From Methylobacterium sp. Leaf91 (GTDB lineage: Bacteria > Pseudomonadota > Alphaproteobacteria > Rhizobiales > Beijerinckiaceae): DNA of 64,000 bases. Positions 55,016 through 64,000 of the stretch are shown here, in pieces. The position numbers and the translations under genes are program-made. The stretch's first letter is position 1. Each line of letters opens with the position of its first letter. The DNA lies in assembly GCF_001422815.1 (NCBI RefSeq), contig NZ_LMMP01000023.1, forward strand, positions 49,208-113,207, written 5' to 3'. A model generated the notes under the pieces. That model was not told the DNA's origin. It made no database searches and saw only the letters and a list, made by a program, of their open reading frames with translations.

Positions 55016-55043
55016 GTCCGGCGCAGAGCTTCATGCGCCGGAC
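55016..55043 (-). terminator. Hairpin downstream of the RND permease gene
   Basis: GTCCGGCGCA and TGCGCCGGAC form a perfect 10-bp stem with an 8-nt loop, 11 bp after the permease stop. No U-tract follows, so it may be a weak or factor-dependent terminator. Confidence 0.5.
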
Positions 55044-55053
55044 CTTGTCGTCT

Positions 55054-58000
55054 TCACGCGTGCGACGGCGTCGCGTGGGGATCGTGCTTGTCGGGGGTGG
55101 TGTCGTGCGGATCCTTGCCACGCTTCTTGGCGAACCAGATCAGTATGTTGCGGATCGCCACATAGAAGACCGGGGTCAGGAACAGCCCGAAGAACGTCGC
55201 GCCGATCATACCGAAACAGACGGCGGTTCCGAGAGCTTGACGCATCTCCGCGCCGGGACCGGTGGCGATAACGAGGGGGACCGTACCGAGGATGAAGGCG
55301 AAGGCCGTCATCAGGATCGGGCGCAGGCGCAGGCGGCAGGCTTCCACCGCAGCGGCAACCGGCCCCTTCTTCTCCGTCTCCTCGAGCTGGTGAGCGAATT
55401 CCACGATCAGGATTGCGTTCTTCGCCGCCAGACCGATGAGCACGATCAGCCCGATCTGGGTCAGGATGTTGTTGTCCTGCCCCCTGAACTGGACCGCGCC
55501 CAAGGCCGAGAGCACACCTGTCGGCACGACGAGGATGATCGCCAGCGGCAGCGCCCAGGATTCGTACTGCGCCGCGAGCACCAGGAAGACGAGGAGCACG
55601 CCGAGACCGAAGACGTAGATCGCGGTGTTGCCCGTCGCCTTCTGCTGGAAGGCGATCTCGGTCCAGTCGTAGGCGTAGCCTTCCGGCAGGGACTGAGCGA
55701 TCTTCTCCATCGCTGCGAGCGCCTGGCCGGTCGACACGCCGGGCTTGGCATCGCCCTGGATCGGCACCGAGTAGAACAGGTTGAACCGCTGGACGATCTG
55801 CGGCCCGCTGATCTCGCGGATCGAAGCGAGGGTTCCCATCGGCACCAGGGCGCCGGTGGAGGAACGCACCTTCAGCCGCTCGATATCGCCCTTCTCCAGG
55901 CGGAAGGCCGCGTCGGCCTGGGCACGTACCTGATAGATACGGCCGAACGTGTTGAAGTCGTTGACGTAGGCACCGCCGAGATTGGTCTGCAGCGTGGCGA
56001 AGACCGAGGCGAGCGGCACGTTCAGCATCCGCGCCATCGTGCGATCGATGTCGATGAAGAGCTGAGGTGTGTCGTTGCCGAAGGTGGTGAACACGCGCTG
56101 GACGTCGTTGCTCTGGTTCGCCTGACCGAGAATCTCGTTCGTGGCGGCCAGCAGCGGAGCGATGGCCGAGTTCTGGCGGCTCTCGATCTGCATCTTGAAG
56201 CCACCGCCGGTACCGAGGCCTCGGACGGGCGGCGGCGGAATGAACAGGACGCGGGCCTCTTGGATCGAGGCCGTGGCCTTGAACACGTCGCCGGTGATGG
56301 CCGCCGCCGTCCTACCCGTCGTGGCACGCTCCTTTGCCCCCTTCAGGACCAGGAACATCACGGCGCCGTTGGTGGTGTTGGTGAAGGTCGCCCCGTCGAA
56401 GCCCGAGATGATGACGGCATCGGCGACGCCGTCGACCTTCAGGGCCATGTCGGCGGCCCGCCGCACCACGGCGGTAGTGCGCTCCAGAGCCGAGCCCGCC
56501 GGCAGCTGGACGACGCCGATGAGGTAGCCCTGGTCCTGTTGCGGGATGAAGCCGGTGGGCGTCGTGGTGGCCACATGCAGCGTTCCGGCGATGATCGCGG
56601 CATACACCACCATCATACCGAGCAAGCCGATCATGCGTCCGGTCAGGAAGCCGATCGTCGCCGCATACCAATGCGAGAGCTTGTCGAAGCCCCGATTGAA
56701 CAAGTCAGCGAGCCAGCCGAAGAACCGCGTCAGGAAGAATTTCGGCTTGGCATGTTCGTGGTGGGGCTTCAGCAGCAGCTTGCAGAGCGCCGGTGACAGC
56801 GTCAGCGAGTTGAACATCGAGATAATGGTCGAAGCCGCGATGGTCAACGCGAACTGCTTGTAGAACTGGCCGGAAATGCCCGGGATGAACGCCGTCGGGA
56901 TGAACACCGCCGACAGGACGAGGGCGATGGCGAGCACCGCACCTCCCACTTCGTCCATGGTCTTGTGCGCGGCGTCTCCGGGGGAGAGCCCCTCGGCCAT
57001 GTTGCGCTCGACATTCTCCACCACGACGATCGCGTCGTCGACGACGATGCCGATGGCGAGAACGAGCCCGAACAGGGTCAGGTTGTTGATGGAGAAGCCG
57101 AAGGCCTGCATGGCGGCGAAGGTGCCGATGAGCGAGACCGGGATCGCGATCACGGGGATCAGCGCCGTGCGCCAGCTCTGCAGGAAGACGATGACCACGA
57201 CGACCACGAGGGCCACGGCTTCGAACAGGGTCTTGTAGACCTCGTGGACCGATTCTTCGATGAACTCCGTGGGGTTGTAGGCGATACGGTACTCGACCCC
57301 CGGCGGGAAGCTCTTCTTGATCGTCTCCATCGTCGCCCGCACCTGCGAGGCGGCTTCGAGTGCGTTCGTCCCCGGACGCTGGAACACGCCGACGCCGACG
57401 GCGGGGGTCCCGTTCAGGAAGGACTGCGTGGTGTAGTCCTTCTGGCCCATCTCGGTGCGGGCAATGTCCTTCACGCGCACGAGGCGGCCGTCGCTGGCCT
57501 TGACGATGACCTCGGTGAACTCCTCCGGGGTCTGGAAGCGGCCCTGGGACTGGACGACGAGCTGGAAGGCGTTGTCCTTCGGTGCGGGCGGGGCGCCGAG
57601 GGCGCCGGAAGCGACCTGGACGTTCTGCTCCTGCAGAGCCGAGATGACATCGGTGGTCGAGAGCCCGTAGGCGGAGAGCTTGTTCGGATCGAGCCAGATG
57701 CGGAGCGCGTATTCGCTGCCGCCGAACACGGTGATGTCGCCGACGCCATCGAGGCGCAGGAGCTCGTCGCGGATTCGCAGGTAGATGTAGTTCGAGAGGT
57801 AGTTCTGGTCGTAGGTGTTGTCTGGTGAAAGCAGATGCACGACCATCATCAGATCGGGCGACGACTTGCGGACGGTGACGCCGAGGTTGCGCACGTCCGG
57901 CGGCAGGCGTGGTTGCGCCACCGAGAGGCGGTTCTGAACCAGCACGTTGGCGATATCGAGGTTGGTGCCGACCTTGAAGGTGACGGTCAGCTGCATGTTG

Positions 58001-58263
58001 CCGTCATTGGTCGACAACGACGTCATGTAGAGCATGTTGTCGACGCCGTTCACCTCCTGCTCGATCGGCGTCGCGATCGTCGCCGCCACCGTCTCGGCAT
58101 TGGCGCCCGGATACGAGGCGCGCACGACGACGGTCGGCGGAACGATCTCGGGATATTGCGCGACGGGCAGCGACTCGTAGGAGACGTAGCCGAGGATCAG
58201 GAAGATGATCGACGTCACCGACGCGAAGATCGGCCGATCGACGAAGAAGTGGGCAAAGCGCAT
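55054..58263 (-). CDS. RND multidrug efflux permease (HAE1/AcrB family)
   Basis: This is a 1069-residue, twelve-helix inner-membrane pump. The start RFAHFFVDRPIFASVTSIIF is standard. The proton-relay aspartates are in LVLAIGIVVDDAIVVVENVE on TM4, and two large periplasmic porter regions are present. It works with a periplasmic adaptor, encoded 140 bp upstream on the same strand, and an outer-membrane channel not found here. Likely substrates are hydrophobic drugs, dyes or detergents. It ends with a histidine-rich cytoplasmic tail. Confidence 0.97.
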   Translation of the reverse strand: MRFAHFFVDRPIFASVTSIIFLILGYVSYESLPVAQYPEIVPPTVVVRASYPGANAETVAATIATPIEQEVNGVDNMLYMTSLSTNDGNMQLTVTFKVGTNLDIANVLVQNRLSVAQPRLPPDVRNLGVTVRKSSPDLMMVVHLLSPDNTYDQNYLSNYIYLRIRDELLRLDGVGDITVFGGSEYALRIWLDPNKLSAYGLSTTDVISALQEQNVQVASGALGAPPAPKDNAFQLVVQSQGRFQTPEEFTEVIVKASDGRLVRVKDIARTEMGQKDYTTQSFLNGTPAVGVGVFQRPGTNALEAASQVRATMETIKKSFPPGVEYRIAYNPTEFIEESVHEVYKTLFEAVALVVVVVIVFLQSWRTALIPVIAIPVSLIGTFAAMQAFGFSINNLTLFGLVLAIGIVVDDAIVVVENVERNMAEGLSPGDAAHKTMDEVGGAVLAIALVLSAVFIPTAFIPGISGQFYKQFALTIAASTIISMFNSLTLSPALCKLLLKPHHEHAKPKFFLTRFFGWLADLFNRGFDKLSHWYAATIGFLTGRMIGLLGMMVVYAAIIAGTLHVATTTPTGFIPQQDQGYLIGVVQLPAGSALERTTAVVRRAADMALKVDGVADAVIISGFDGATFTNTTNGAVMFLVLKGAKERATTGRTAAAITGDVFKATASIQEARVLFIPPPPVRGLGTGGGFKMQIESRQNSAIAPLLAATNEILGQANQSNDVQRVFTTFGNDTPQLFIDIDRTMARMLNVPLASVFATLQTNLGGAYVNDFNTFGRIYQVRAQADAAFRLEKGDIERLKVRSSTGALVPMGTLASIREISGPQIVQRFNLFYSVPIQGDAKPGVSTGQALAAMEKIAQSLPEGYAYDWTEIAFQQKATGNTAIYVFGLGVLLVFLVLAAQYESWALPLAIILVVPTGVLSALGAVQFRGQDNNILTQIGLIVLIGLAAKNAILIVEFAHQLEETEKKGPVAAAVEACRLRLRPILMTAFAFILGTVPLVIATGPGAEMRQALGTAVCFGMIGATFFGLFLTPVFYVAIRNILIWFAKKRGKDPHDTTPDKHDPHATPSHA

Positions 58264-58403
58264 CGGTCAAACCTCTCGCCGCATAGGAACCCTGGGCCAC
58301 CTCTGCGGGAATGTTTCTTCGTTCGCCGTCACGGACCCGCCAGATGTCACGCCCCTGAAACGGAAGGCGGAAACGAGCGGGCCCGGTCTAGAATGGGGTC
58401 GCG

Positions 58404-59552
58404 TCAGCTGCGGCTCGGCGGCAGCGTGCTCGCCTCTGCCGTCACCTTGGCGCCGGGGCGGACGCGGGACAGGCCGTTGACGACGATGTTCTCGTCGCCC
58501 TTCAGGCCTTCGCGGATCACGCGGTATCCATCGACCTTCGGCCCGAGCTTCACGTCGCGGGTGCTCACCGAGCCATCATCGGCCACGATGTAGACGATGC
58601 GCTTGTCCTGGTTCGCCGAGATGGCCTCGTCGGGGAGCAGGATACCCTGGAACGGCTTCGTCGCCGGCAGCGAAACGATGCCGAACAGGCCCGGCTTGAT
58701 GAAGCCGTCCGGGTTCTCGACCGTGGCGCGCAGCAGCACCGTACCGGTGGCGTTGTCGACCCGGTTATCCACGAAGTCGAGCGTGCCCTTGCGGGTGGGC
58801 TTTGTCTCGTTCGTCAGGGCGATCAGGATCGGAACGCCCTTGCCCTTCTGGGTCTGGCCCATGCCGATGCCGAGGCTGCCCTGGTATTTCAGGAACGAGC
58901 GCTCATCGACGGTGAAGCCGAAATAGATCGGGTCCAGGGAGACGATGGTCGTCAGCTGGGTCTGATCGGTGATGACAATGTTGCCCTCGGTGACGAGGCG
59001 CTGACTGATCCGGCCAGAGATCGGGGCGCGGACTTCGGTGAAGTCGTAATTGAGCTGAGCCTGTCGAAGCTGGGCGTCGGCGCTATCGACATTGGCTTGT
59101 GCCGTCTGCGACGCCTGACGGCGCTGATCCGTCACCTGCTCTGAGATGTTGCCCGAGCGGCTCAGGGTCTGAGCGCGTTCGAGGTCGGTCTGGGAGAAGG
59201 TCAGCCCGGCCTGCGCGGAGGTGAGGGCGGCCTTGGCCTGGTCGAGGGCGGCCTTGTAGGGGCGGCGGTCGATGACGAAGAGCAGGTCGCCCTTCTTCAC
59301 CGTCGCGCCATCCACGAAGTTGACCTTCTCGAGATAGCCGGTGACCCGCGCCCGCACGTCGACGATCTCTACCGGATCGAACCGCCCGGTATACATGTCG
59401 GTTTCGACGATCTCACGCACCACCGGCTTGGCCGTGGTGACTTTGGGAGGCGGCCCGCCGGGCGCCTGCGCGGAGACCGGAGATGCGAAGGCTAGAAATG
59501 CTGCGGACAGGAGGATCGCGGACGACCATCCGGAGAGCGGACGCTTGATCAT
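58404..59552 (-). CDS. RND efflux periplasmic adaptor (membrane-fusion protein)
   Basis: This is a 382-residue adaptor. Signal segment SSAILLSAAFLAFASPVSAQ, then the lipoyl/barrel-sandwich halves (DVRARVTGYLEKVNFVDGAT and FTEVRAPISGRISQRLVTEG) around a coiled-coil hairpin, beta-barrel and membrane-proximal domains. No lipobox cysteine is seen, so it is probably not a lipoprotein. ATG 59552 is chosen; the longer frame overlaps the rhodanese gene. It pairs with the permease downstream. No TetR repressor gene adjoins. Confidence 0.95.
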   Translation of the reverse strand: MIKRPLSGWSSAILLSAAFLAFASPVSAQAPGGPPPKVTTAKPVVREIVETDMYTGRFDPVEIVDVRARVTGYLEKVNFVDGATVKKGDLLFVIDRRPYKAALDQAKAALTSAQAGLTFSQTDLERAQTLSRSGNISEQVTDQRRQASQTAQANVDSADAQLRQAQLNYDFTEVRAPISGRISQRLVTEGNIVITDQTQLTTIVSLDPIYFGFTVDERSFLKYQGSLGIGMGQTQKGKGVPILIALTNETKPTRKGTLDFVDNRVDNATGTVLLRATVENPDGFIKPGLFGIVSLPATKPFQGILLPDEAISANQDKRIVYIVADDGSVSTRDVKLGPKVDGYRVIREGLKGDENIVVNGLSRVRPGAKVTAEASTLPPSRS

Positions 59553-59694
59553 GTTGCTTTTCCCTGCGCCCAGCGAGCTAAAGGCACCGTTCCCGCGATG
59601 TCGTGCGCTGCCGCACATAGCCCGTGGAGCGATGGGATTGAGGCGTGGAATAATCGCCGAACCGCCGACCGGCCGGACTTCGGACACCGGATGT

Positions 59695-60018
59695 TCAGGA
59701 CTCGACCGTTTCGCCGGCACGATACCAGTCCTTGAACCCACCGACATAATGCTCCTCCACCGGGATCCCGGCGGATTGCGCGGCGGCCAAGGCATGAACC
59801 GAACGGACACCGGCCGCGCACGAAAAGACCGGGCGGCGCCCGTCCTCGGAGATGAGGGTGGACAACGCTTGCGTGTCGAAGGTCGATAGAGGGTGGGTGA
59901 CCGAACCCGGAATATGCCCGGCCGAATATTCGTGCGGCTCCCGCACATCGATGAGCAGGATCGATCCGTCGTCGAGCCCGCGTTTGACCATTTCCCGATC
60001 GAGATCGACAACCTTCAT
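59695..60018 (-). CDS. Single-domain rhodanese-like sulfurtransferase
   Basis: This is a 107-residue GlpE-like rhodanese domain. DVREPHEYSAGHIPGSVTHP is the conserved entry. The active-site loop FSCAAGVRS has the catalytic Cys and Arg. It could carry persulfide sulfur; the acceptor is unknown. It precedes the efflux adaptor on the same strand with a 142-bp gap. Confidence 0.93.
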   Translation of the reverse strand: MKVVDLDREMVKRGLDDGSILLIDVREPHEYSAGHIPGSVTHPLSTFDTQALSTLISEDGRRPVFSCAAGVRSVHALAAAQSAGIPVEEHYVGGFKDWYRAGETVES

Positions 60019-60305
60019 GCGCTTGGCCCTCGCTTCATCGCCCGGTGTGGCGAATGTTCTTATGCGTCAGGCGTCATCTCGGCAAATCCTCAGCCGGACG
60101 AGGGCTAGCGCCAATGTTCGGCAATCCGGGCCGGAGGAGGTTCGGCTCGATAGAGCGAAGCTGTTCGAGTGGCACGGATAGGCGCGATGACCGCCAATTC
60201 CCGCCGCATCTGTTCGAAGTCTTCGAGAGATCCTGGGTAGGTGCAGGACCTGCGCGACCGCATCGCCCGTGCCCCGAGCGTCGTCGCAGACCGCCGAGAT
60301 CGTAG

Positions 60306-61382
60306 TTAGGACGGGGTGAAACCGCTGAGAACGGGCAGTCTTGGACCGGCGATTCCAATGGCCTGGAACAGGCTGCCCATGCCTCGTTTTCCCGATGCTG
60401 TGAGCCGATGGAACGCGGTATCGACCGCGTCGGCCTGCGCACGGCTCGCCCCGACTTTCAGGCGATCGGCGCGTTGGCGTAGTCCCAGGTTCAGGAGGAA
60501 CGCTCCCTGGTCCAGCGGACCGTCGATACGGGCGCCTTCACCCCTGGCCGCTCGGCCGAGGGCGGCGAAATCGACATGGGTCGTCAGATCCGCCTCACCG
60601 GGAAACAGTAGGGGATCGGCGAAGCGGTGAGCCGATACCGCTTGGAACGTATCGCCGAATCCGGGTCGCACATGCCCGTAATCGATGGCCAGCAGCGCGC
60701 CGCCCTGGGCGACGATCCGGCGGCTGAGATTTCGCGAGATGCCGAGGGCCGGTGCTGGAACGGTCATCAGCACGCCGACCGGCGCCTGTGCGCTGATCTC
60801 GCGATCGGGCTCGGCGGCCAGACCGAACGTGAGACGACCGCCATCCGGCGAAAGGCCGACGAGACGCTCACACCAGCCGCGTTCCGTACGCTGGAACTGG
60901 CGAACGGGAAGCGCATCGAAGAATTCGTTTGCAACGACGATCATCGGCCCTTCGGGCAGGGTCTCGATCCCATCGTGCCAGGTCGGAGACACGGCTCCGA
61001 GGCGGGAGGCCTGTGCCGCCCGAAGCAGGGGGCTCGTCTCTACGAGATGGACGGCGGGCTGGAAATCCGGCGCCGCCCGGCCCAGCGCCCGCAGGGCATC
61101 GGCCATCAACGTACCGCGCCCGGGGCCGAGTTCAGTCAGGACGAGATCGCTCGGCCCTCCCATGGAGGCCCAGGTCACGGCGATCCAGATCCCGATCAAC
61201 TCGCCGAACATCTGACTGATCTCGGGGGCCGTCACGAAATCGCCGCGTGCGCCGAGGGGATCGCGGGTGCGGTAATAGCCATGGATCGGGTGGCCGAGGC
61301 AGAGGGCCATGTAGCGGGCGAGGCTCATCGGCCCCGCCTCGACGATCTCGTCGCGAATCTCGACGAAGAGCGGCGTGGTCAT
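60306..61382 (-). CDS. MidA/NDUFAF7-family SAM-dependent methyltransferase
   Basis: This is a 358-residue protein of COG1565/DUF185. The mitochondrial homologue methylates an arginine of complex I subunit NDUFS2. Motifs are PMSLARYMALCLGHPIHGYY, DFVTAPEISQMFGELIGIW, LTELGPGRGTLMADALRAL and VANEFFDALPVRQFQ. A role in NADH dehydrogenase maturation is inferred from family. It overlaps lgt by 4 bp (ATGA), as in many alphaproteobacteria. Confidence 0.94.
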   Translation of the reverse strand: MTTPLFVEIRDEIVEAGPMSLARYMALCLGHPIHGYYRTRDPLGARGDFVTAPEISQMFGELIGIWIAVTWASMGGPSDLVLTELGPGRGTLMADALRALGRAAPDFQPAVHLVETSPLLRAAQASRLGAVSPTWHDGIETLPEGPMIVVANEFFDALPVRQFQRTERGWCERLVGLSPDGGRLTFGLAAEPDREISAQAPVGVLMTVPAPALGISRNLSRRIVAQGGALLAIDYGHVRPGFGDTFQAVSAHRFADPLLFPGEADLTTHVDFAALGRAARGEGARIDGPLDQGAFLLNLGLRQRADRLKVGASRAQADAVDTAFHRLTASGKRGMGSLFQAIGIAGPRLPVLSGFTPS

Positions 61383-62263
61383 GCCGTATCAGCCCGCACC
61401 GTCTCCTCGACGGGCCGGCGCGGCCGCGTCACGCCGCGGAGCGCGAGGGCGATGTAGGTGAGGCCGATCAGCGCCATGGGCACGCAGAGCAGCATCCCCA
61501 TGGTGATGCCGCCATAGCGCCAGTCCCCCGTCCCAAACAGGTATCCGAGTTGCCGGTCGGGTTCGCGAAAGAATTCGCAGAACGTGCGGGCGAGGGCGTA
61601 GCCGAGGACGAAGATCCCGCCGAGGAGACCTGGCTTACGGAAACCGAAGCGACGGACGGCCAACGCCATCACCACGAAGAGGAGGGCGCCTTCCGTGGCC
61701 GCCTCGTAGAGCTGGCTGGGATGCCGCGCCAGCGGGCCGCCGGAGGGAAACACGACCGCGTAGGCAAAATCCGGCGCGATCCGCCCCCACAATTCGCCAT
61801 TCACGAAATTGGCGATGCGGCCGAAGAACAGGCCGATGGGAACGACGACGGCGGCGAGATCGAGAAGGGTATAGGGCGACAGTTTTCGCGATCGGGCGAA
61901 CAGCACCATCGCCAGCACCGCGCCGAGAAAGCCGCCGTGGAACGACATGCCGCCGTTGCGGATCGCCAGGATCTCGAGGGGATCGTCGAGATAAAGCGGC
62001 AAATTGTAGAACAGGACGTAGCCGATGCGGCCGCCGAGGACGACGCCGAGGGCGACCCAGACAATGAGGTCGTCGATGTCGTTGAGGCTCGGCCGCCGCA
62101 CGACACCCCAGAACCGGTCCGCCGCCACCAGCCGGCGGGCATAGAACCAGCCGCCGACGAGGCCGGCAATGTAGGACAGGGCGTACCACTTGATCGTGAT
62201 CGGGCCGATCGCCACCGCCACCGGATCGATGGCGGGAAAGGGCAGGGCGAGCAACGGCGGCAT
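61379..62263 (-). CDS. lgt: Prolipoprotein diacylglyceryl transferase
   Basis: This is a 294-residue, seven-helix inner-membrane enzyme that transfers diacylglyceryl from phosphatidylglycerol to lipobox cysteines, the first step of lipoprotein maturation. The signature GRIANFVNGELWGR, HGGFLGAV, HPSQLYEAATEG and C-terminal RTFCEFFREPD are complete. It is first in the lgt-midA pair. BamE in this window is a likely client. Confidence 0.98.
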   Translation of the reverse strand: MPPLLALPFPAIDPVAVAIGPITIKWYALSYIAGLVGGWFYARRLVAADRFWGVVRRPSLNDIDDLIVWVALGVVLGGRIGYVLFYNLPLYLDDPLEILAIRNGGMSFHGGFLGAVLAMVLFARSRKLSPYTLLDLAAVVVPIGLFFGRIANFVNGELWGRIAPDFAYAVVFPSGGPLARHPSQLYEAATEGALLFVVMALAVRRFGFRKPGLLGGIFVLGYALARTFCEFFREPDRQLGYLFGTGDWRYGGITMGMLLCVPMALIGLTYIALALRGVTRPRRPVEETVRADTA

Positions 62264-62349
62264 CGGCTGGCCTCCAGGAATGGGGCCGGCTGTGGACGTT
62301 CCGGGCCTCCCGCGTCAACCCTCGGTCGACGCGGGAGGCCCATGATGGG

Positions 62350-64000
62350 TCAGGCGGCCCGCACCGTCGCGAGGAATTGACCGACTTCCGAACGCAGGCT
62401 GTCGGACTGTGTCGACAGGTCTTCCGAGGCCACCAGGACCCGGCCGGCGGAGGTGCCGGCCTCGGCCGCCGAGCGGGCGACCTCCTCGATATCCGTGGTC
62501 ATCGCGCCGGTCCCGGCAGAAGCCTGCCCCATGTTGCGGACGATCTCCTGGGTGGTGAGGCTCTGCTCCTCGACCGCCGCAGCGATGCTGCTGGTCACCA
62601 TGCTCATGCTTTCGATCCGCGAGACGATGCCCTGGATCGCGCCCGATGCGCCGTTGGTCGCGCCCTGGATCGCCTCCACCTGCTGGTGGATCTCGGCCGT
62701 GGCACGGGAGGTCTGCTCGGCGAGGCTCTTCACCTCGGCCGCCACGACGGCGAACCCGCGTCCGGCTTCGCCCGCACGCGCGGCTTCGATGGTCGCGTTG
62801 AGGGCCAACAGGTTGGTCTGCGAAGCGATCTGCTGGACCATGCCGACCACGTCACCGATGCGCGTCGCGGCAACCGACAGCGTGCGCATGGTCTCCGCGG
62901 TACGGCTCGCCTCCTCGACGGCGGAGCGCGACATATCGGCGGCCTGCTCGACCTGACGGCCGATCTCCTGGACCGTGGCGCCGAGTTCCTCGGCGGCCGC
63001 GGCCACCGCGTTGACGTTGCCGGCAGTCTGGTGGGCGGTAGCAGCGACAGAGGTCGAACGGCTGACCGTGCCGTCAACGGTCATGGTCATGCTGTTCGAC
63101 GCATCATGCAGGCTCGCCGAGGCGGACGACACGCCATCCACGATGCGGCCGACGGAGCGCTCGAAATTGTCGGCGAGTTCGTTGAGCAGGGCGCGGCGCT
63201 CGATCTCGGCGCGCATGCGGGAGGCCTCGGTGGTTTGAAGCTGCTGGGCAGCGTCTTCCAGAGAAATGTCGCGAATGGTGACGACGGCGCGGGCGATCTC
63301 GCCGATCTCGTCGGCACGACGGCTGCCGGGGACCTCGTCGAGGGTCTCGCGGCGGGCCAAGGCCTGGAGGGCACGGGCGAGGGCGCCGAGGGGCCGGACG
63401 ATGCTGCGGGCGAAGAGCAGGCCGAGAAGAGCCGTGGCGGCGAGAACCGCGAGAGCCGACATGAGCAGCGATTTCGTCAGGCTGTTCACGGAATGCAGCG
63501 CCTCGCTCTGGGCCTGCTCGGCGACGATCGTCCAGGGCGAACCCAGCATCGAGATCGAGGCGGTGGCGGCCAGGCGGGCTTTGTTGCCGCTGCCGTAGAC
63601 GAAGGGCTTGCCGGATTTCAGGCTCTCGGCGTCAAGCCCGGCCATCGTGACGGGCATGCCCGCCTTCACGGCAGAGTTCAGGGGTGGGTTACCACGCAGC
63701 AGCCCATCGGAACCGACTGCCATGACCTGTCCCGTATCGCCCAGGCCGTTCCGTTCGGACAGCGAAGCGTCGAAGAGGGCGGGCGTCACGCGCAGCACGA
63801 GGAAGCCGATCCGCGAGGCGGCCTGGCCGGTTCCCATGGCGACGTTGGCGCGACGGTAGATGCCACGTCCCAGGAAGGCGGAGGGACCGGAATCGGTGGG
63901 ATAGGCGGCGAAGTCCTGCGAGAGAACACTGTCGGGCTCGGCGGTCTTCAGGCGCTCGATCAGCTTGGCAAGACCGGATTTCTGCAGGTCCGGCTCCGAG
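62350..64000 (-). CDS. Methyl-accepting chemotaxis protein, N-terminus beyond right edge
   Basis: 549 codons are visible, and the frame is open to the window edge (first readable residues [20 protein letters not shown]). The visible periplasmic part ([26 protein letters not shown]-like [30 protein letters not shown]) looks like a Cache-type sensor. TM2 ([20 protein letters not shown]), HAMP and a signalling domain with tip [19 protein letters not shown] follow. It ends [11 protein letters not shown] without a docking pentapeptide. The ATG at 63837 is internal, not the start. Confidence 0.94.
   Translation of the reverse strand, partial: SEPDLQKSGLAKLIERLKTAEPDSVLSQDFAAYPTDSGPSAFLGRGIYRRANVAMGTGQAASRIGFLVLRVTPALFDASLSERNGLGDTGQVMAVGSDGLLRGNPPLNSAVKAGMPVTMAGLDAESLKSGKPFVYGSGNKARLAATASISMLGSPWTIVAEQAQSEALHSVNSLTKSLLMSALAVLAATALLGLLFARSIVRPLGALARALQALARRETLDEVPGSRRADEIGEIARAVVTIRDISLEDAAQQLQTTEASRMRAEIERRALLNELADNFERSVGRIVDGVSSASASLHDASNSMTMTVDGTVSRSTSVAATAHQTAGNVNAVAAAAEELGATVQEIGRQVEQAADMSRSAVEEASRTAETMRTLSVAATRIGDVVGMVQQIASQTNLLALNATIEAARAGEAGRGFAVVAAEVKSLAEQTSRATAEIHQQVEAIQGATNGASGAIQGIVSRIESMSMVTSSIAAAVEEQSLTTQEIVRNMGQASAGTGAMTTDIEEVARSAAEAGTSAGRVLVASEDLSTQSDSLRSEVGQFLATVRAA

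Noticed and set aside
55033..56796. 587-codon frame antisense to the RND permease
   Set aside because: The sense strand encodes a full RND pump; the antisense frame is an Arg/Asp/His-rich artefact.

Overview
The window is a GC-rich stretch of bacterial chromosome. It is packed with core genes in alphaproteobacterial (Rhizobiales-type) order: uvrC-pgsA-moaD, hisB-DUF2628-hisH-hisA, bamE / cytochrome bc1 chaperone / DUF177-plsX-fabH-ihfA-merR, petABC, lgt-midA and prkA-DUF444-spoVR. This order, an Omp25-like porin, the DUF2076 protein and the base composition fit Methylobacteriaceae best. The family assignment is inference; the class is well supported. There are no rRNA operons, prophages, CRISPR arrays or complete insertion sequences. 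One tRNA gene (Pro, GGG) is present.

0-8.2 kb: the 3' end of ftsK; a ynfA-type membrane protein that seems to use a non-ATG start; a three-gene minus-strand cluster (GbsR-type regulator, DUF4166 protein, membrane-fused TIGR01777 epimerase) whose first ATG sits at the centre of a perfect 34-bp palindrome; galM; an MsbA-like exporter; and a lone zinc-binding ZnuA-type protein beside a Zur-like box. 8.2-13.3 kb: GNAT, moaD, pgsA, a parDE toxin-antitoxin pair and uvrC, then an unlinked cheZ. 13.5-18.3 kb: L,D-transpeptidase, DUF2076 protein, outer-membrane barrel protein, pgeF and a coiled-coil protein.

18.3-22.8 kb is the least ordinary part. It has a 24-codon minus-strand ORF whose ribosome-binding site matches the 3' end of 16S rRNA over 15-16 nt, an AT-richer segment with a lineage-restricted ORF, a Rieske oxygenase and a metallo-beta-lactamase-fold hydrolase. 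22.8-28.5 kb holds two chemoreceptors; one lies between hslV and hslU. 28.5-36.3 kb: GFA protein, hemF translationally coupled to a RecD-like helicase, a YiaA/B-PspA envelope-stress pair with palindromic operators and a dispersed-type repeat, trmL, and an ABC exporter coupled to a MATE pump.

36.5-48.3 kb is housekeeping: cytochrome bc1 (petABC), mtnP, a his cluster that stops after hisA, bamE, the bc1 assembly chaperone (matching petABC 4.5 kb away) and fatty-acid/phospholipid initiation (plsX, fabH) with ihfA and a MerR regulator. 48.5-64 kb: a secreted Ig-like protein, the PrkA kinase/DUF444/SpoVR module, a PilZ protein, tRNA-Pro, an RND efflux pump with its adaptor, rhodanese, midA-lgt, and a third chemoreceptor cut by the right edge. 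Three chemoreceptors plus CheZ, with no cheA/W/R/B nearby, imply a chemotaxis core encoded elsewhere.
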